NCBI RefSeq assembly: GCF_900108945.1
Contig: NZ_FNYE01000017.1
Location: forward strand, 1-64,000
Direction: 5' to 3'
DNA: 64,000 nt
Source: Paraburkholderia diazotrophica
Lineage (GTDB): Bacteria; Pseudomonadota; Gammaproteobacteria; Burkholderiales; Burkholderiaceae
Within the stretch, counting starts at the first letter, position 1. Each line of letters begins with the position of its first letter. This document shows, in pieces, positions 53,296 through 61,456 of the stretch. The translations under genes and the position numbers were made by a program. The notes below the pieces were generated by a model. The model was not told the origin of the DNA and ran no database searches. It saw only the letters and a program-made list of their open reading frames with translations.

Positions 53296-54255
53296 TCAGA
53301 GCAGCAGCCGGTCGCGCAGCGCATCGACGGTAGATTGCGCGAGACCCAGCCCGCGCGTCAGATAACTCGACATCGTGCCGTAGCTCGCCTGCACCTGATC
53401 GAAGCCGGCCTGCAGATAGCTGCTTTGCACGCTGGCGAGCGGCCTCTCGATGCTCGCAGCGAGGTCGCCGCCCTCCTCACGCCGCACCTCGACGCGCACC
53501 GAAATCGAGTTCGCCAGATAGGTGTTCGACAGCAGATAGTCCTGCATGATGACGTCGAACGGCACGTTCGCGATGCTGAGCAGCAGTGCCGCCGCCCAGC
53601 CCGCGCGATCCTTGCCGGCGCTCGAATGAAACAGCTGCGGCCCCGGCATGCTCGCGAACTGCGTGAGCAACGCACCGAACGCCGCGCGCTGCACGGCATC
53701 CGTTACATAGAGCCGCTGCGCGTTTTCCATTGCGGCAATCGCGCTCACCGCGCTGTCCAAAGCGGGCGTGCTCACGTCTTCGAGCCCTGTCACGTTGATC
53801 TGGTGATACGCCGCGTTGACAGGCAGTGCGTCGGACGCGCGCCCGATTTCGCCGGGCGTGCGCAGATCGTAGACGGCCACGATCCCGAGCGAATCGAGCA
53901 GGGCTGCATCGGTTGCGTTTTCCGTCAGTGCGTTCGAGCGATAGAACGCATTGCGGCGCACGATGCGGCCATCGACGGTCGAATAGCCGGCCGCCGCGCC
54001 CCCGACATCGCGAAAATTTTCCAACGAAGCGAGGCGCGGCGTCGGCGGCTGATCCGATCCGACGCTGCCGCCGCCGCATCCCGTCATTAAAAGCGTGCTT
54101 CCCACGCAGGGCAACAGCAGCGCGCCCGCCGTGCTCTTCAGGAAGCGCCTGCGCGATGATGTCGGATCGGCGTGCGCGCGCGCGCGCCGTTGCGGCATCT
54201 CGGGCGGCATGGGGCGGAGATCGTGGGCAGAATCCGCTTCCGCGGTGAAATTCAT
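53296..54255 (-). CDS. Exported tyrosine-phosphatase-like protein with Ser in place of the catalytic Cys
   Basis: A 319-residue protein of the bacterial Y_phosphatase3 family. The N-terminus carries a twin-arginine signal (SSRRRFLKSTAGALLLPCVG) with a lipobox-like LLMTGC. The phosphatase fold is clear: ENFRDVGGAAAGYSTVDGRI, then RRNAFYRSNALTENATD, then VAVYDLRTPGEIG. The P-loop, normally HCxAGKDRTG, reads FHSSAGKDRAGWAAALLL (53614-53667). The nucleophile Cys is Ser (codon TCG), so ordinary cysteine-phosphatase chemistry is not possible. It may bind phospho-groups without hydrolysis, or be inactive. The start is set at MNFTAEADSAHD. Confidence 0.85.
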   Translation of the reverse strand: MNFTAEADSAHDLRPMPPEMPQRRARAHADPTSSRRRFLKSTAGALLLPCVGSTLLMTGCGGGSVGSDQPPTPRLASLENFRDVGGAAAGYSTVDGRIVRRNAFYRSNALTENATDAALLDSLGIVAVYDLRTPGEIGRASDALPVNAAYHQINVTGLEDVSTPALDSAVSAIAAMENAQRLYVTDAVQRAAFGALLTQFASMPGPQLFHSSAGKDRAGWAAALLLSIANVPFDVIMQDYLLSNTYLANSISVRVEVRREEGGDLAASIERPLASVQSSYLQAGFDQVQASYGTMSSYLTRGLGLAQSTVDALRDRLLL

Positions 54256-54385
54256 CGTGGTGTCTATGAGGTGCTGGGCGCCGGAAAGAAGACGCACGCG
54301 GTCTGCGTGCAGGGCTGACGCGCCGATCGTTGTTCGACGGATTAACGCGCAGTGCGCAGTGTAATGGACCCAAACTGGTCCATGG

Positions 54386-54671
54386 TTACACGGTAGCAAT
54401 CGGTAAGGAATTGGAATGGGCGCCGGTATTTGTGTGTGCGGCGGCTTTTCGTTGATCCCAATCCACCTGAAATCGATTGGCAGATCTCTCCGTCAGCATG
54501 CGCAGACGGTTGCGCCGCGCGCGATACATGGGCCACGCGCCGACCGGCCCGAGCAACGCGATCACCAGCAGCAACGGCAGCTTGAGCACGTCGATCGCAA
54601 CGAACGTCGCGAGCACGAGCGCGAGGCTCGCCTTACGGGATCGCGAACACAGCAGTCTGCGCGATCGCGAT
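54386..54671 (-). other. Possible membrane-protein remnant; no intact gene
   Basis: Between the phosphatase-like and LysR genes the minus strand has an open frame whose middle reads like one strong transmembrane helix and an Arg-rich end (LKLPLLLVIALLGPVGAWP, then MYRARRNRLRMLTE). There is no start codon with a ribosome-binding site, and the frame runs into the 3' end of the LysR gene. It may be the tail of a lost membrane protein gene. The remaining gap (54256-54385) shows nothing clear. Confidence 0.35.
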
Positions 54672-55595
54672 TCATCGCTCGAAGCGCAGTAGCGAAGCTG
54701 ACAGAAACAGCCGGACTTCGTCAGCGAGCCAGTCGCGCAACGCGCACACCTTCGGGTCGTCCCGGCTTCCGATCCGATAGACGAGGTCATGGCCGCGCTC
54801 GGCCTTGAGACGAAACTGCGGGAACGGGGCAACCAGACGTCCCGCTGCGATGTCGTCCGCCACGATCACGCTGCGTCCCAGTGCGACGCCTTCGCCGCGA
54901 ATCGCCGCCTCGATGGCCAGGCTCCCGTGGCTGTACGCCGAACCGCGATCGCTACGCACGCTGCTTACTCCCGTCAGCGCGAACCATTGCTCCCAGTTGG
55001 CCAGCATGCCGTCCTCGTGCAACAAGGTACAGCCAGCAAGACTCGCCACAGACGACAATCCCCCCATTTTCTCCCGATAGGCAGGACTGCAAACGGGCGT
55101 CACGGTCTCTTCCAGAATCCGCTCGGCGAGAACACGCGGATAGCGACCGCTCCCGTAACGTATCGCCACATCCACCTCTCTGTCGTTCAGATCGACATAC
55201 GTGTCGGTCACATCGAGATGAACGTCGAGTTCCGGGTGCAGCGCCTTCAGCCGATGCAGCCGTGGCGCGAGCCACTTGTTCGCGAACGAAACGCTGGCAT
55301 TGATCTTCAGGCGCGCGACATTGTCATGGGCACGAAGACGTTCGGCCTCCCTCGTCAGCTCTCCCAGCGCGCGAGTCACGACCAGCAGAAATTCCGCGCC
55401 GGCTTCAGTGAGGATGATCCGCCGGGTCAGGCGTTGAAACAGCGCGACGCCGAGATGATCTTCGAGCGTCTTGATATGCCGGCTCACTGCGCCATGCGTG
55501 ACGTGCAGTTCCTCTGCCGCCAGCGTCATGCTCAATAACCGCCCGGTTGCTTCGAAGGCGCGTAGCGTTTGCAAAGGGGGCAGCCGGTCGAACAT
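54672..55595 (-). CDS. LysR-type regulator (GcvA-like)
   Basis: A 307-residue LysR protein of the GcvA/AmpR subgroup. It starts at MFDRLPPLQTLRAFEATGRL, the usual opening with the PPLxxLRxFEA pattern. The recognition helix is AAEELHVTHGAVSRHIKTLE, then LGVALFQRLTRR. The effector domain has DLNDREVDVAIRYGSGRYP, typical of the subgroup. A small palindrome GTGAG-T-CTCAC (55608-55618) lies just upstream. It is divergent from a membrane protein gene, its probable target. Confidence 0.92.
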   Translation of the reverse strand: MFDRLPPLQTLRAFEATGRLLSMTLAAEELHVTHGAVSRHIKTLEDHLGVALFQRLTRRIILTEAGAEFLLVVTRALGELTREAERLRAHDNVARLKINASVSFANKWLAPRLHRLKALHPELDVHLDVTDTYVDLNDREVDVAIRYGSGRYPRVLAERILEETVTPVCSPAYREKMGGLSSVASLAGCTLLHEDGMLANWEQWFALTGVSSVRSDRGSAYSHGSLAIEAAIRGEGVALGRSVIVADDIAAGRLVAPFPQFRLKAERGHDLVYRIGSRDDPKVCALRDWLADEVRLFLSASLLRFER

Positions 55596-55845
55596 AAATA
55601 GATATGTGTGAGTCTCACTCACGCATTATATGACGACAAATGGTTTGTCAGCCGGAGCGGCGGCCCTCAATATCTATACACAGTAGCGGCGGACGTGCCC
55701 CTGGCCCGGATGTATCGGCTGGCACTTCGATCGCGTCCGGGTGGGTAACTGCGTTGTCGTCGGAACCACGCTCGCTTTGTCTGTGCCGCGGATTCGCCCC
55801 GTGCGCGGCCTCTAAAGCCGGCATCCTTTTCATCGTTCGCAAATC

Positions 55846-56637
55846 ATGAATCTTCTTGCTTTCAAGCTCATTGTTACGCCGCTGTTGCTGTTAGCTGCAT
55901 CTATGGCCGTTCGCCGCTGGGGGGAGGCGATCGGCGGGCTGGTGGTCGCGCTGCCGCTCACGTCAGGGCCGATCTCGCTTTTTCTGACGCTCGAACATGG
56001 ATCTGCCTTTGCCGCGCAGGCTACGGCGGGCTCGCTCGTCGCGACGGCTGCGCAAGCGGCGTTTTGCCTTGTCTATTGCAGACTGGCGGTCCAGGGATGG
56101 CCTGTGGCTCTCGCTGGCGCTTGCGCGACGTTCTCCATCGTCGCCGGTCTTTTGCAACACATCGCGCTACCGGAAACGGGCCTCTTTCTTGTCGCGATCC
56201 TGGCCGCCATGCTTGCGCTCAGCGTCATCCCCAACACGACGGCAAAAACGGACAGGCTCGATGCGCCGTGGTGGGATTTGCCGACGCGTATGGCGCTCAT
56301 CGCCGGCCTGGTGGTCAGCGTGACGTTGACCGCGCCTTACGTCGGGCCGCAAGCGAGCGGCGTGCTCGCGTCGTTCCCGTTCATGGGGATCATTCTTGCC
56401 GTTTTCAGTCATCGGATGATCGGCCATGCAGCCGCGCAGCAAGTGTTGCGCGGCATGGTGGCGGGACTTCTGGCCTTTGCCGCGTTTTTCTATGTGCTAG
56501 GCCTGACGTTGACGCGGTTCAATCTGCTTATCGCTTATGGTGGCGCGATTGTCTGCACGCTCGCGATACAAGCCGTCTCCCTGTACCGGATGCGCGTCCC
56601 CGCCACCGTGTCCGCGGAGTCAGCTCGAATGCGATGA
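55846..56637 (+). CDS. Integral membrane protein of unknown function
   Basis: A 263-residue protein with about eight transmembrane helices (starting MNLLAFKLIVTPLLLLAASM) and short loops. A conserved-looking first loop reads VRRWGEAIGGLVVALPLTSGPISLFLTLE, where GGLVVALPLTSGP resembles small transporter-like membrane proteins found near LysR genes. A second such pair of helices near 175 (ASGVLASFPFMGIILAVFSH) suggests an internal repeat. No substrate can be assigned. It is divergent from the GcvA-like LysR gene with a 250-base gap. Confidence 0.7.
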   Translation: MNLLAFKLIVTPLLLLAASMAVRRWGEAIGGLVVALPLTSGPISLFLTLEHGSAFAAQATAGSLVATAAQAAFCLVYCRLAVQGWPVALAGACATFSIVAGLLQHIALPETGLFLVAILAAMLALSVIPNTTAKTDRLDAPWWDLPTRMALIAGLVVSVTLTAPYVGPQASGVLASFPFMGIILAVFSHRMIGHAAAQQVLRGMVAGLLAFAAFFYVLGLTLTRFNLLIAYGGAIVCTLAIQAVSLYRMRVPATVSAESARMR

Positions 56638-56638
56638 A

Positions 56639-57235
56639 TCAGAGGAACGGCGAAATGTTTGCCATTGCGCGCGTTACGTACGCCTCCTTCTCTGCCACTG
56701 GCGCAACGTAGTGAATCGCGCTGCGCGCAGCCTCGACGCCCTCCAGACGCGCGATGAACCACGCCGCCAGATACTGCGACGACAGACAGCCGCCCGCCGT
56801 CGCGACGTTTTCCCTCGCGACGAACGGCTGGTTCAGCACCGCTACACCCGCTTCTTCGACCCACGGCCTGGTCGTCAGGTCCGTGCAGGCCGGCACGCCG
56901 TTCAACAGGCCCAGCGTCGCGAGAATCAACGTGCCCGAGCATTGCGCGCCTAGCAGCTGACGCGTCGGATCGAGTTCGAGTTGCGACATCAATGCGGCAT
57001 CGCCGACAACGTCACGGGTCTGCATTCCGCTGCCGACCAGCACCGCGTCGGCCTCGCAAGCGTCCCTCAGCGACGCTTGCGCCTCCAGCACCACGCCGTT
57101 CATCGAACGCACCTTCGCGGTCGGACTCGCGATCGACACCCGCCATCCCGGCTCCCTGACCCGGTTGAGGATGCCGAATGCGATCAGCGAGTCGAGTTCA
57201 TTGAAGCCTTCAAAGGTCAGAATGGCGATGTGCAT
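56639..57235 (-). CDS. DJ-1/PfpI-family protein
   Basis: A 198-residue class I glutamine amidotransferase-like protein of the DJ-1/PfpI superfamily. It opens MHIAILTFEGFNELDSLIAF with the conserved Glu-containing FxGFNELD. The nucleophile elbow is LLGAQCSGTLILATLGLL, with Cys near residue 99 followed by SG. A later FVARENVATAGGCLSSQYL is similar to AraC-associated DJ-1 domains. The fold is found in proteases, isonitrile hydratases and glyoxalases, so the reaction is uncertain. It is divergent from a MocR regulator. Confidence 0.85.
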   Translation of the reverse strand: MHIAILTFEGFNELDSLIAFGILNRVREPGWRVSIASPTAKVRSMNGVVLEAQASLRDACEADAVLVGSGMQTRDVVGDAALMSQLELDPTRQLLGAQCSGTLILATLGLLNGVPACTDLTTRPWVEEAGVAVLNQPFVARENVATAGGCLSSQYLAAWFIARLEGVEAARSAIHYVAPVAEKEAYVTRAMANISPFL

Positions 57236-57282
57236 GGCGTCCTCGTGCGGGTGGAGACGTTGTGTCGCTTCATGGTAGGGAC

Positions 57283-57309
57283 GACAATCAATACAATCAA
57301 ATAATTGTC
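57283..57309. promoter_or_regulatory. Inverted repeat between the DJ-1 and MocR genes
   Basis: GACAAT (57283-57288) and ATTGTC (57304-57309) form an inverted repeat across 15 AT-rich bases, about 17 bases before the MocR start. Two direct ACAATCA-type elements lie inside it. MocR regulators bind such sites in divergent promoters. Confidence 0.45.
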
Positions 57310-57325
57310 ATGGATACATTGCGGC

Positions 57326-58657
57326 ATGCCTCAGCCCCGCTACAAAGAACTGGTCGACCGCCTCGCGGCCGACATCCGTGCAGGCCGCCTGCGTCCGGGG
57401 ACGCGTCTGCCGACTCACCGCGACCTCGCTGCGCGCGAAGGTCTCGCATTGGTCACGGCCACGCGCGTCTATGCGGAGCTGCGAGCAATGGGTCTGGTAA
57501 GCGGCGAAGCGGGCCGCGGCACGTTCGTCAAGGAGCCTCTTCCTCGCGGTCAAGGCATTGATCTGCATGCATCGAGCGCGGACATCGTCGACCTGAGCTT
57601 CAACTATCCGTCCGCGCCGGGCCAGACGGATCTTCTCAGGGCCGCGCTGCGTCAGCTCGCGGCCTCGGGCGATCTGGAGTCCCTGCTTCGATATCAGCCG
57701 CACGGAGGGCGCGAGCACGAGCGGACCACGGTGGCGCGTCACCTGGCCAGCCGGGGCGTGCCGGCAACCGCCGGCACCACGTTGCTCGTGAGCGGCGCAC
57801 AGCACGGGCTGACGACGACGGCCATGGCGCTACTGGAACCCGGCGACGTGGTGGCCGTCGATGCGCTGACTTACCCGGGATTCAAGCTGGCCGCCGAGGC
57901 CAATCGTCTGGAACTCGCACCTATCCCGGCCGCCGGACACGGCCCCGATCTGGACGCACTGGCGGCCCTGTGCAAGCGACGGCGAGTACGCGCCGTCTAC
58001 GCGATGCCGACGCTGCACAATCCACTCGGCTGGGTGATGAGTGCAACGCGACGTCGCGAGCTTGTCGCGCTCGCTCGTCACCATGGACTGATCGTCATCG
58101 AAGATGCCGCCTACGCATTCCTGGCAGAAGATGCGCCGCCGCCGTTGGCGTCGCTTGCTCCGGAAACGACGGTGTATGTGTCGAGCCTGTCGAAGAGTGT
58201 CGCGACGGGTCTGCGCGTCGGTTTCGTCCGTGCACCGCGCGAATGGATTCCCAGGCTCGAACGGACGATCAGAGCCACGACCTGGAACACGCCCGCGACC
58301 ATGACGGCCATTGCGTGCGGCTGGATGGAGGACGGCACGGTGGACCAGCTCGAAGCCAGAAAGCGCCGGGACGCCACGATACGTCAAAGCCTCGCCGCCG
58401 AAGTGCTGGGCCGGTTCAAGCGGATCAGCCATCCCGCGTCGTACTTCGTCTGGCTTCCTCTGCCGCTGGAGGTTCGCGCGGACACGATTGCGATGGCGTT
58501 GATGCGCGAGCGCGTTTCGGTATCGACGGCCCAGCCGTTTTCGACGTCGGCTCACGTGCCTCACGCCATCCGGCTGGCGCTCGGCTCCGTCGGCCTCGAC
58601 ACACTCAGGCGGTCCCTGGAAACCGTGGCCCGGGTTGTCGCGGACCACACCTACTGA
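57326..58657 (+). CDS. MocR/PdxR-type regulator (GntR HTH fused to an aminotransferase domain)
   Basis: A 443-residue protein. The GntR winged helix covers about 1-70 (RYKELVDRLAADIRAGRLRP, then LPTHRDLAAREGLALVTATRVY). A fold-type I aminotransferase domain follows from about 95. It contains GAQHGLTTTAMALLEPGDVV, then YAMPTLHNPLGWVMS, then IEDAAYAFL, and the PLP lysine in VSSLSKSVATGLRVGFVR. These regulators sense PLP or an amino-compound adduct. The start at MPQPRYKEL is chosen because the domain begins there. It is likely to control the divergent DJ-1 gene. Confidence 0.92.
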   Translation: MPQPRYKELVDRLAADIRAGRLRPGTRLPTHRDLAAREGLALVTATRVYAELRAMGLVSGEAGRGTFVKEPLPRGQGIDLHASSADIVDLSFNYPSAPGQTDLLRAALRQLAASGDLESLLRYQPHGGREHERTTVARHLASRGVPATAGTTLLVSGAQHGLTTTAMALLEPGDVVAVDALTYPGFKLAAEANRLELAPIPAAGHGPDLDALAALCKRRRVRAVYAMPTLHNPLGWVMSATRRRELVALARHHGLIVIEDAAYAFLAEDAPPPLASLAPETTVYVSSLSKSVATGLRVGFVRAPREWIPRLERTIRATTWNTPATMTAIACGWMEDGTVDQLEARKRRDATIRQSLAAEVLGRFKRISHPASYFVWLPLPLEVRADTIAMALMRERVSVSTAQPFSTSAHVPHAIRLALGSVGLDTLRRSLETVARVVADHTY

Positions 58658-58992
58658 TCGGGATTCGCGACGCCGCGCTTCCCTTCGCCGACAAAGCGAC
58701 CAATATCCTCTGTTGCCGTCTCGACTTCCGATGGAGCGGACACGTCCCCTGATTCGAAAGCGTTGGACGTATCGCTTCGACTTCGACGAAACACGCAGCG
58801 TTGTCGAGCTCGAATGCCCCGGCGGCCTGCCCATGCGGCCAGCGTCAAGTGGCTGTTCACGCACACGGGAGGGGGCTGCCGCGCTGCGCATTTCGCCTCG
58901 GGTGCTCCTCGCGTGACTAAGGTCGGTCCGCTCAGGACGTGAGCCCGCTATCCGTCGACGGCATGAAAGATCGAGTGCGATTGCGTCGCCAA
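58658..58992. other. Intergenic stretch, no clear gene
   Basis: About 335 bases between the MocR gene and the convergent sorbosone-dehydrogenase-like gene. A 93-codon plus-strand frame starting inside the MocR gene covers most of it but is Arg/Ser-rich with no ribosome-binding site; I take it as noise. No clear terminator was seen. Confidence 0.4.
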
Positions 58993-60312
58993 CTAACCGC
59001 CCGCTTTAGTCACGCGCCAGATGGTATTGCCGACATCGTCGGCGATGATCAGCGCGCCGTCGCGATCCTGCGCGAGACCGACGGGCGCGCCATAGAGTTG
59101 CTTTTCGTCGCCGGAGAAGAAGCCCGTAACGACCGGCTTCGGTGCGCCAACAGGTTTGCCGTTTTCGAATGCGACATACTCGACGGCATAACCGCTCAGC
59201 GGCGAACGATCCCAGCTGCCGTGCTCGCCGATGAACGCCCCGCCCCGATACTGCGCGGGCAGATCATTCCCCGTATAGAAGAGCAACCCGAGCGCCGCGA
59301 CGTGTGAGCCGAGCGCATAGTCAGGCTTGATCGCCCTGGCGACGAGGTCGGGACGTTGCGGCTGCGCGCGGCGGTCGACATGCTGACCGTAGTAGCTGTA
59401 CGGCCAGCCGTAGAAGCCGTGCTCCTGCACCGAAGTCAGATAGTCGGGAACGAGGTCCGCACCGATTTCATCGCGCTCGTTCGCAATCGCCCATAGCCTT
59501 CCCGTTTTCGGTTCCCATTGCAGCCCGGTCGGATTGCGTATCCCATCCGCGTAGACGCGGCTGCCGCCCGTCGCGATATCGACTTCGAGTACGTCCGCGC
59601 GCCGGTACTCGACGTCGAGGCCGTTTTCTCCGACATTGCTGTTCGAGCCGACCCCGACATACAGCTTCTTGCCATCGCGGCTCGCGAGCAGCGCTTTGGT
59701 CCAGTGGTGGTTGATCGTGTCGGGGAGATCGGTAAGCTCGACACCGCGAGTCGAAATGCTGGTCTCGCCGGACTTGTACGGATACTTCAGGATCGCATCG
59801 GTATCGGCGACATAGAGCGTGTCGCCAATGAGCTGCATGCCGAACGGCGAATGCAGATGATCGATGAACAGATATTTGTCCCATTGCCCGCTGCCGTCAG
59901 CGCGCTTTCGCAGCAGCGTGATGCGATTCGCGCCTTCCGCTTTCTTGCCCGAGCGTGCCTCGATCAGGCCGGCGATCAGCTGCTTCGGCGTGGTCACGGC
60001 CTCCTCGTTGGGACTGTTCGATTCCGCGACGAGGATGTCGCCATTCGGAAGAACATAGACCTGACGCGGATGCTCGAGCCCCGATGCGATCGCCTCGATC
60101 TTCAGGCCATCCGCCACCTTCGGCGTTCCGCCCTTCTGCCATCCGACATACTTCGGCACCTGCATCGGCGGGGCAAAGAAATTGCGCACGCCCGGAAGCG
60201 GTGGATTGGCGCCCGTCTGATGCTCGGGGTCATACGTAGCCTGCTCGTTGCATCCGCTCGCGAGTGCCGCGAGCGCGACGGCAAGAACGCTGCTGACGAT
60301 AGACTTGTTCAT
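58993..60312 (-). CDS. Sorbosone dehydrogenase-like lipoprotein (six-bladed beta-propeller)
   Basis: A 439-residue periplasmic lipoprotein (lipobox ALASGC) of the glucose/sorbosone dehydrogenase family, whose members are often PQQ-dependent. Propeller parts are ASGLEHPRQVYVLPNGDILV, then HLHSPFGMQLIGDTLYVADT, then KKLYVGVGSNSNVGENGL, then GIRNPTGLQWEPKTGRLWAI, then GAFIGEHGSWDRSPLSGY. The substrate is unknown, an aldose being likely. It shares a four-base overlap with the DUF2231 membrane gene upstream, an arrangement common in this family. Confidence 0.9.
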   Translation of the reverse strand: MNKSIVSSVLAVALAALASGCNEQATYDPEHQTGANPPLPGVRNFFAPPMQVPKYVGWQKGGTPKVADGLKIEAIASGLEHPRQVYVLPNGDILVAESNSPNEEAVTTPKQLIAGLIEARSGKKAEGANRITLLRKRADGSGQWDKYLFIDHLHSPFGMQLIGDTLYVADTDAILKYPYKSGETSISTRGVELTDLPDTINHHWTKALLASRDGKKLYVGVGSNSNVGENGLDVEYRRADVLEVDIATGGSRVYADGIRNPTGLQWEPKTGRLWAIANERDEIGADLVPDYLTSVQEHGFYGWPYSYYGQHVDRRAQPQRPDLVARAIKPDYALGSHVAALGLLFYTGNDLPAQYRGGAFIGEHGSWDRSPLSGYAVEYVAFENGKPVGAPKPVVTGFFSGDEKQLYGAPVGLAQDRDGALIIADDVGNTIWRVTKAGG

Positions 60313-60773
60313 GAGCCGTCTCCCTGAAACCGGCCTTGTCTGGAGGCGACCGTATCGAATGCGAGCGCGATCTGTCCGATGCTCAGCAACACTACGGTGA
60401 TCACCGACAGGATCACGTTCAGCGGGACCACTGCGTACGCATCGCGGCTATGAATGAATGCGTTGACGATCGCCGCGACGATCGCTAGCAGGTTCAACCA
60501 GAAGTCGAGTCTCTCGATGCCCGTCGCCCTCGTCGCCCGAACGCGCGATGGAAGCCATACGTGGCAGAGATTGATCAGGCGCGGAACGATGGCGAAAAGA
60601 AGTCCCGTGGTGACGAGCCACGCGGCGCCCTTGCACCAGAAAACATTGCGTGTGATGACGTAAGTAACGTCGAAAATCAATGTGCCGACGAAGAGACCGT
60701 ATGGGATCGGATTGAGCAGATCGAAGACGGCCGCCGCGAATGTCGATCGATAGGTCGAAGTAGTTGAAGCCAT
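60309..60773 (-). CDS. DUF2231 membrane protein
   Basis: A 154-residue, four-helix membrane protein of the DUF2231 family. It starts MASTTSTYRSTFAAAVFDLL and has NPIPYGLFVGTLIFDVTYVI with the conserved Pro-Tyr and Asp. A second helix pair follows after LINLCHVWLPSRVRA, then ERLDFWLNLLAIVAAIVNAF. It overlaps the start of the sorbosone-dehydrogenase-like gene by four bases (ATGA), so the two are made together. It may pass electrons or anchor the enzyme; this is inference. Confidence 0.8.
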   Translation of the reverse strand: MASTTSTYRSTFAAAVFDLLNPIPYGLFVGTLIFDVTYVITRNVFWCKGAAWLVTTGLLFAIVPRLINLCHVWLPSRVRATRATGIERLDFWLNLLAIVAAIVNAFIHSRDAYAVVPLNVILSVITVVLLSIGQIALAFDTVASRQGRFQGDGS

Positions 60774-61097
60774 GAATACGCCTTTCGCTGAAGATAAAGA
60801 TGCGATCGACGGCGCGTTCGCATGAGCGAACCGGATTCGGCGTCGACACGATCCGCGCTGCATCGTCTTGCAGACCCTTGACGCGTGGGCATCGGGTCCT
60901 CATTGCTGCGTGATGCACGCCACGTGCCCGAAGCATTCAACAGGCCGTCACTCATGTCGAACGGGCGAGCGCCGCTCGATCGGGCATGTCGTCTGCTGCG
61001 ATGGATTGATCGGACCCGGCGACATCAGCGCAGGTCGCACGATGCTTCTCGATCTCTCTGGCAGTACGCGCCACAAGTCATGGCGCGAGGAGAAAAT
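60774..61097. other. Divergent intergenic region, no clear gene
   Basis: About 320 bases between the DUF2231 gene (minus) and the small lipoprotein gene (plus). Arg-rich frames here are shadows. Promoters for both directions must lie here, but no strong -35/-10 pair or repeat was recognised. Confidence 0.4.
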
Positions 61098-61319
61098 ATG
61101 AAACGGTTTCTGTCTGTTGCGCTCGCGGTCGCCTCGCTTGCATTCGGCGCCGCCGCGTGCAAGAAGGCCCACGACGCGGGCAACGACAGCATGCGCGCGC
61201 CAGGCGGCGGCATCGCGGCGGCTGGCACGCGCCCCGGCAACGCGCAGGCGGGGCCTGTCGCCGGCTCCCCTTCCACTGCCGCAAGCAATGCCGCCGCTTC
61301 CTCCGGCGTGAGCCATTAG
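61098..61319 (+). CDS. Small Ala/Gly-rich lipoprotein
   Basis: A 73-residue lipoprotein. The start MKRFLSVALAVASLAFGAAA is followed by lipid Cys and KKAHDAGNDSMR; the lipobox is GAAAC. The mature part is low-complexity (Ala, Gly, Pro, Ser). GAGGAGA lies just upstream of the ATG. It resembles short entericidin-like lipoproteins in outline only; I do not recognise a family. The molybdenum hydroxylase operon begins 137 bases downstream on the same strand. Confidence 0.65.
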   Translation: MKRFLSVALAVASLAFGAAACKKAHDAGNDSMRAPGGGIAAAGTRPGNAQAGPVAGSPSTAASNAAASSGVSH

Positions 61320-61456
61320 CGCGAGTTGCGCAGACCGCTAGCAGACACAGACACACATCAGCGCAAGGCACTTCCACGTCCGCGGATACTTTTCGTCGCC
61401 TCAGGCATCATAGGTAGCGTTTCCTCGAACGCAGCATGCTGCGCACTGGAGGCCAG

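Noticed and set aside
58635-58916. A 93-codon plus-strand gene after the MocR regulator
   Set aside because: It starts inside the MocR coding region in another frame, lacks a ribosome-binding site and is low-complexity.
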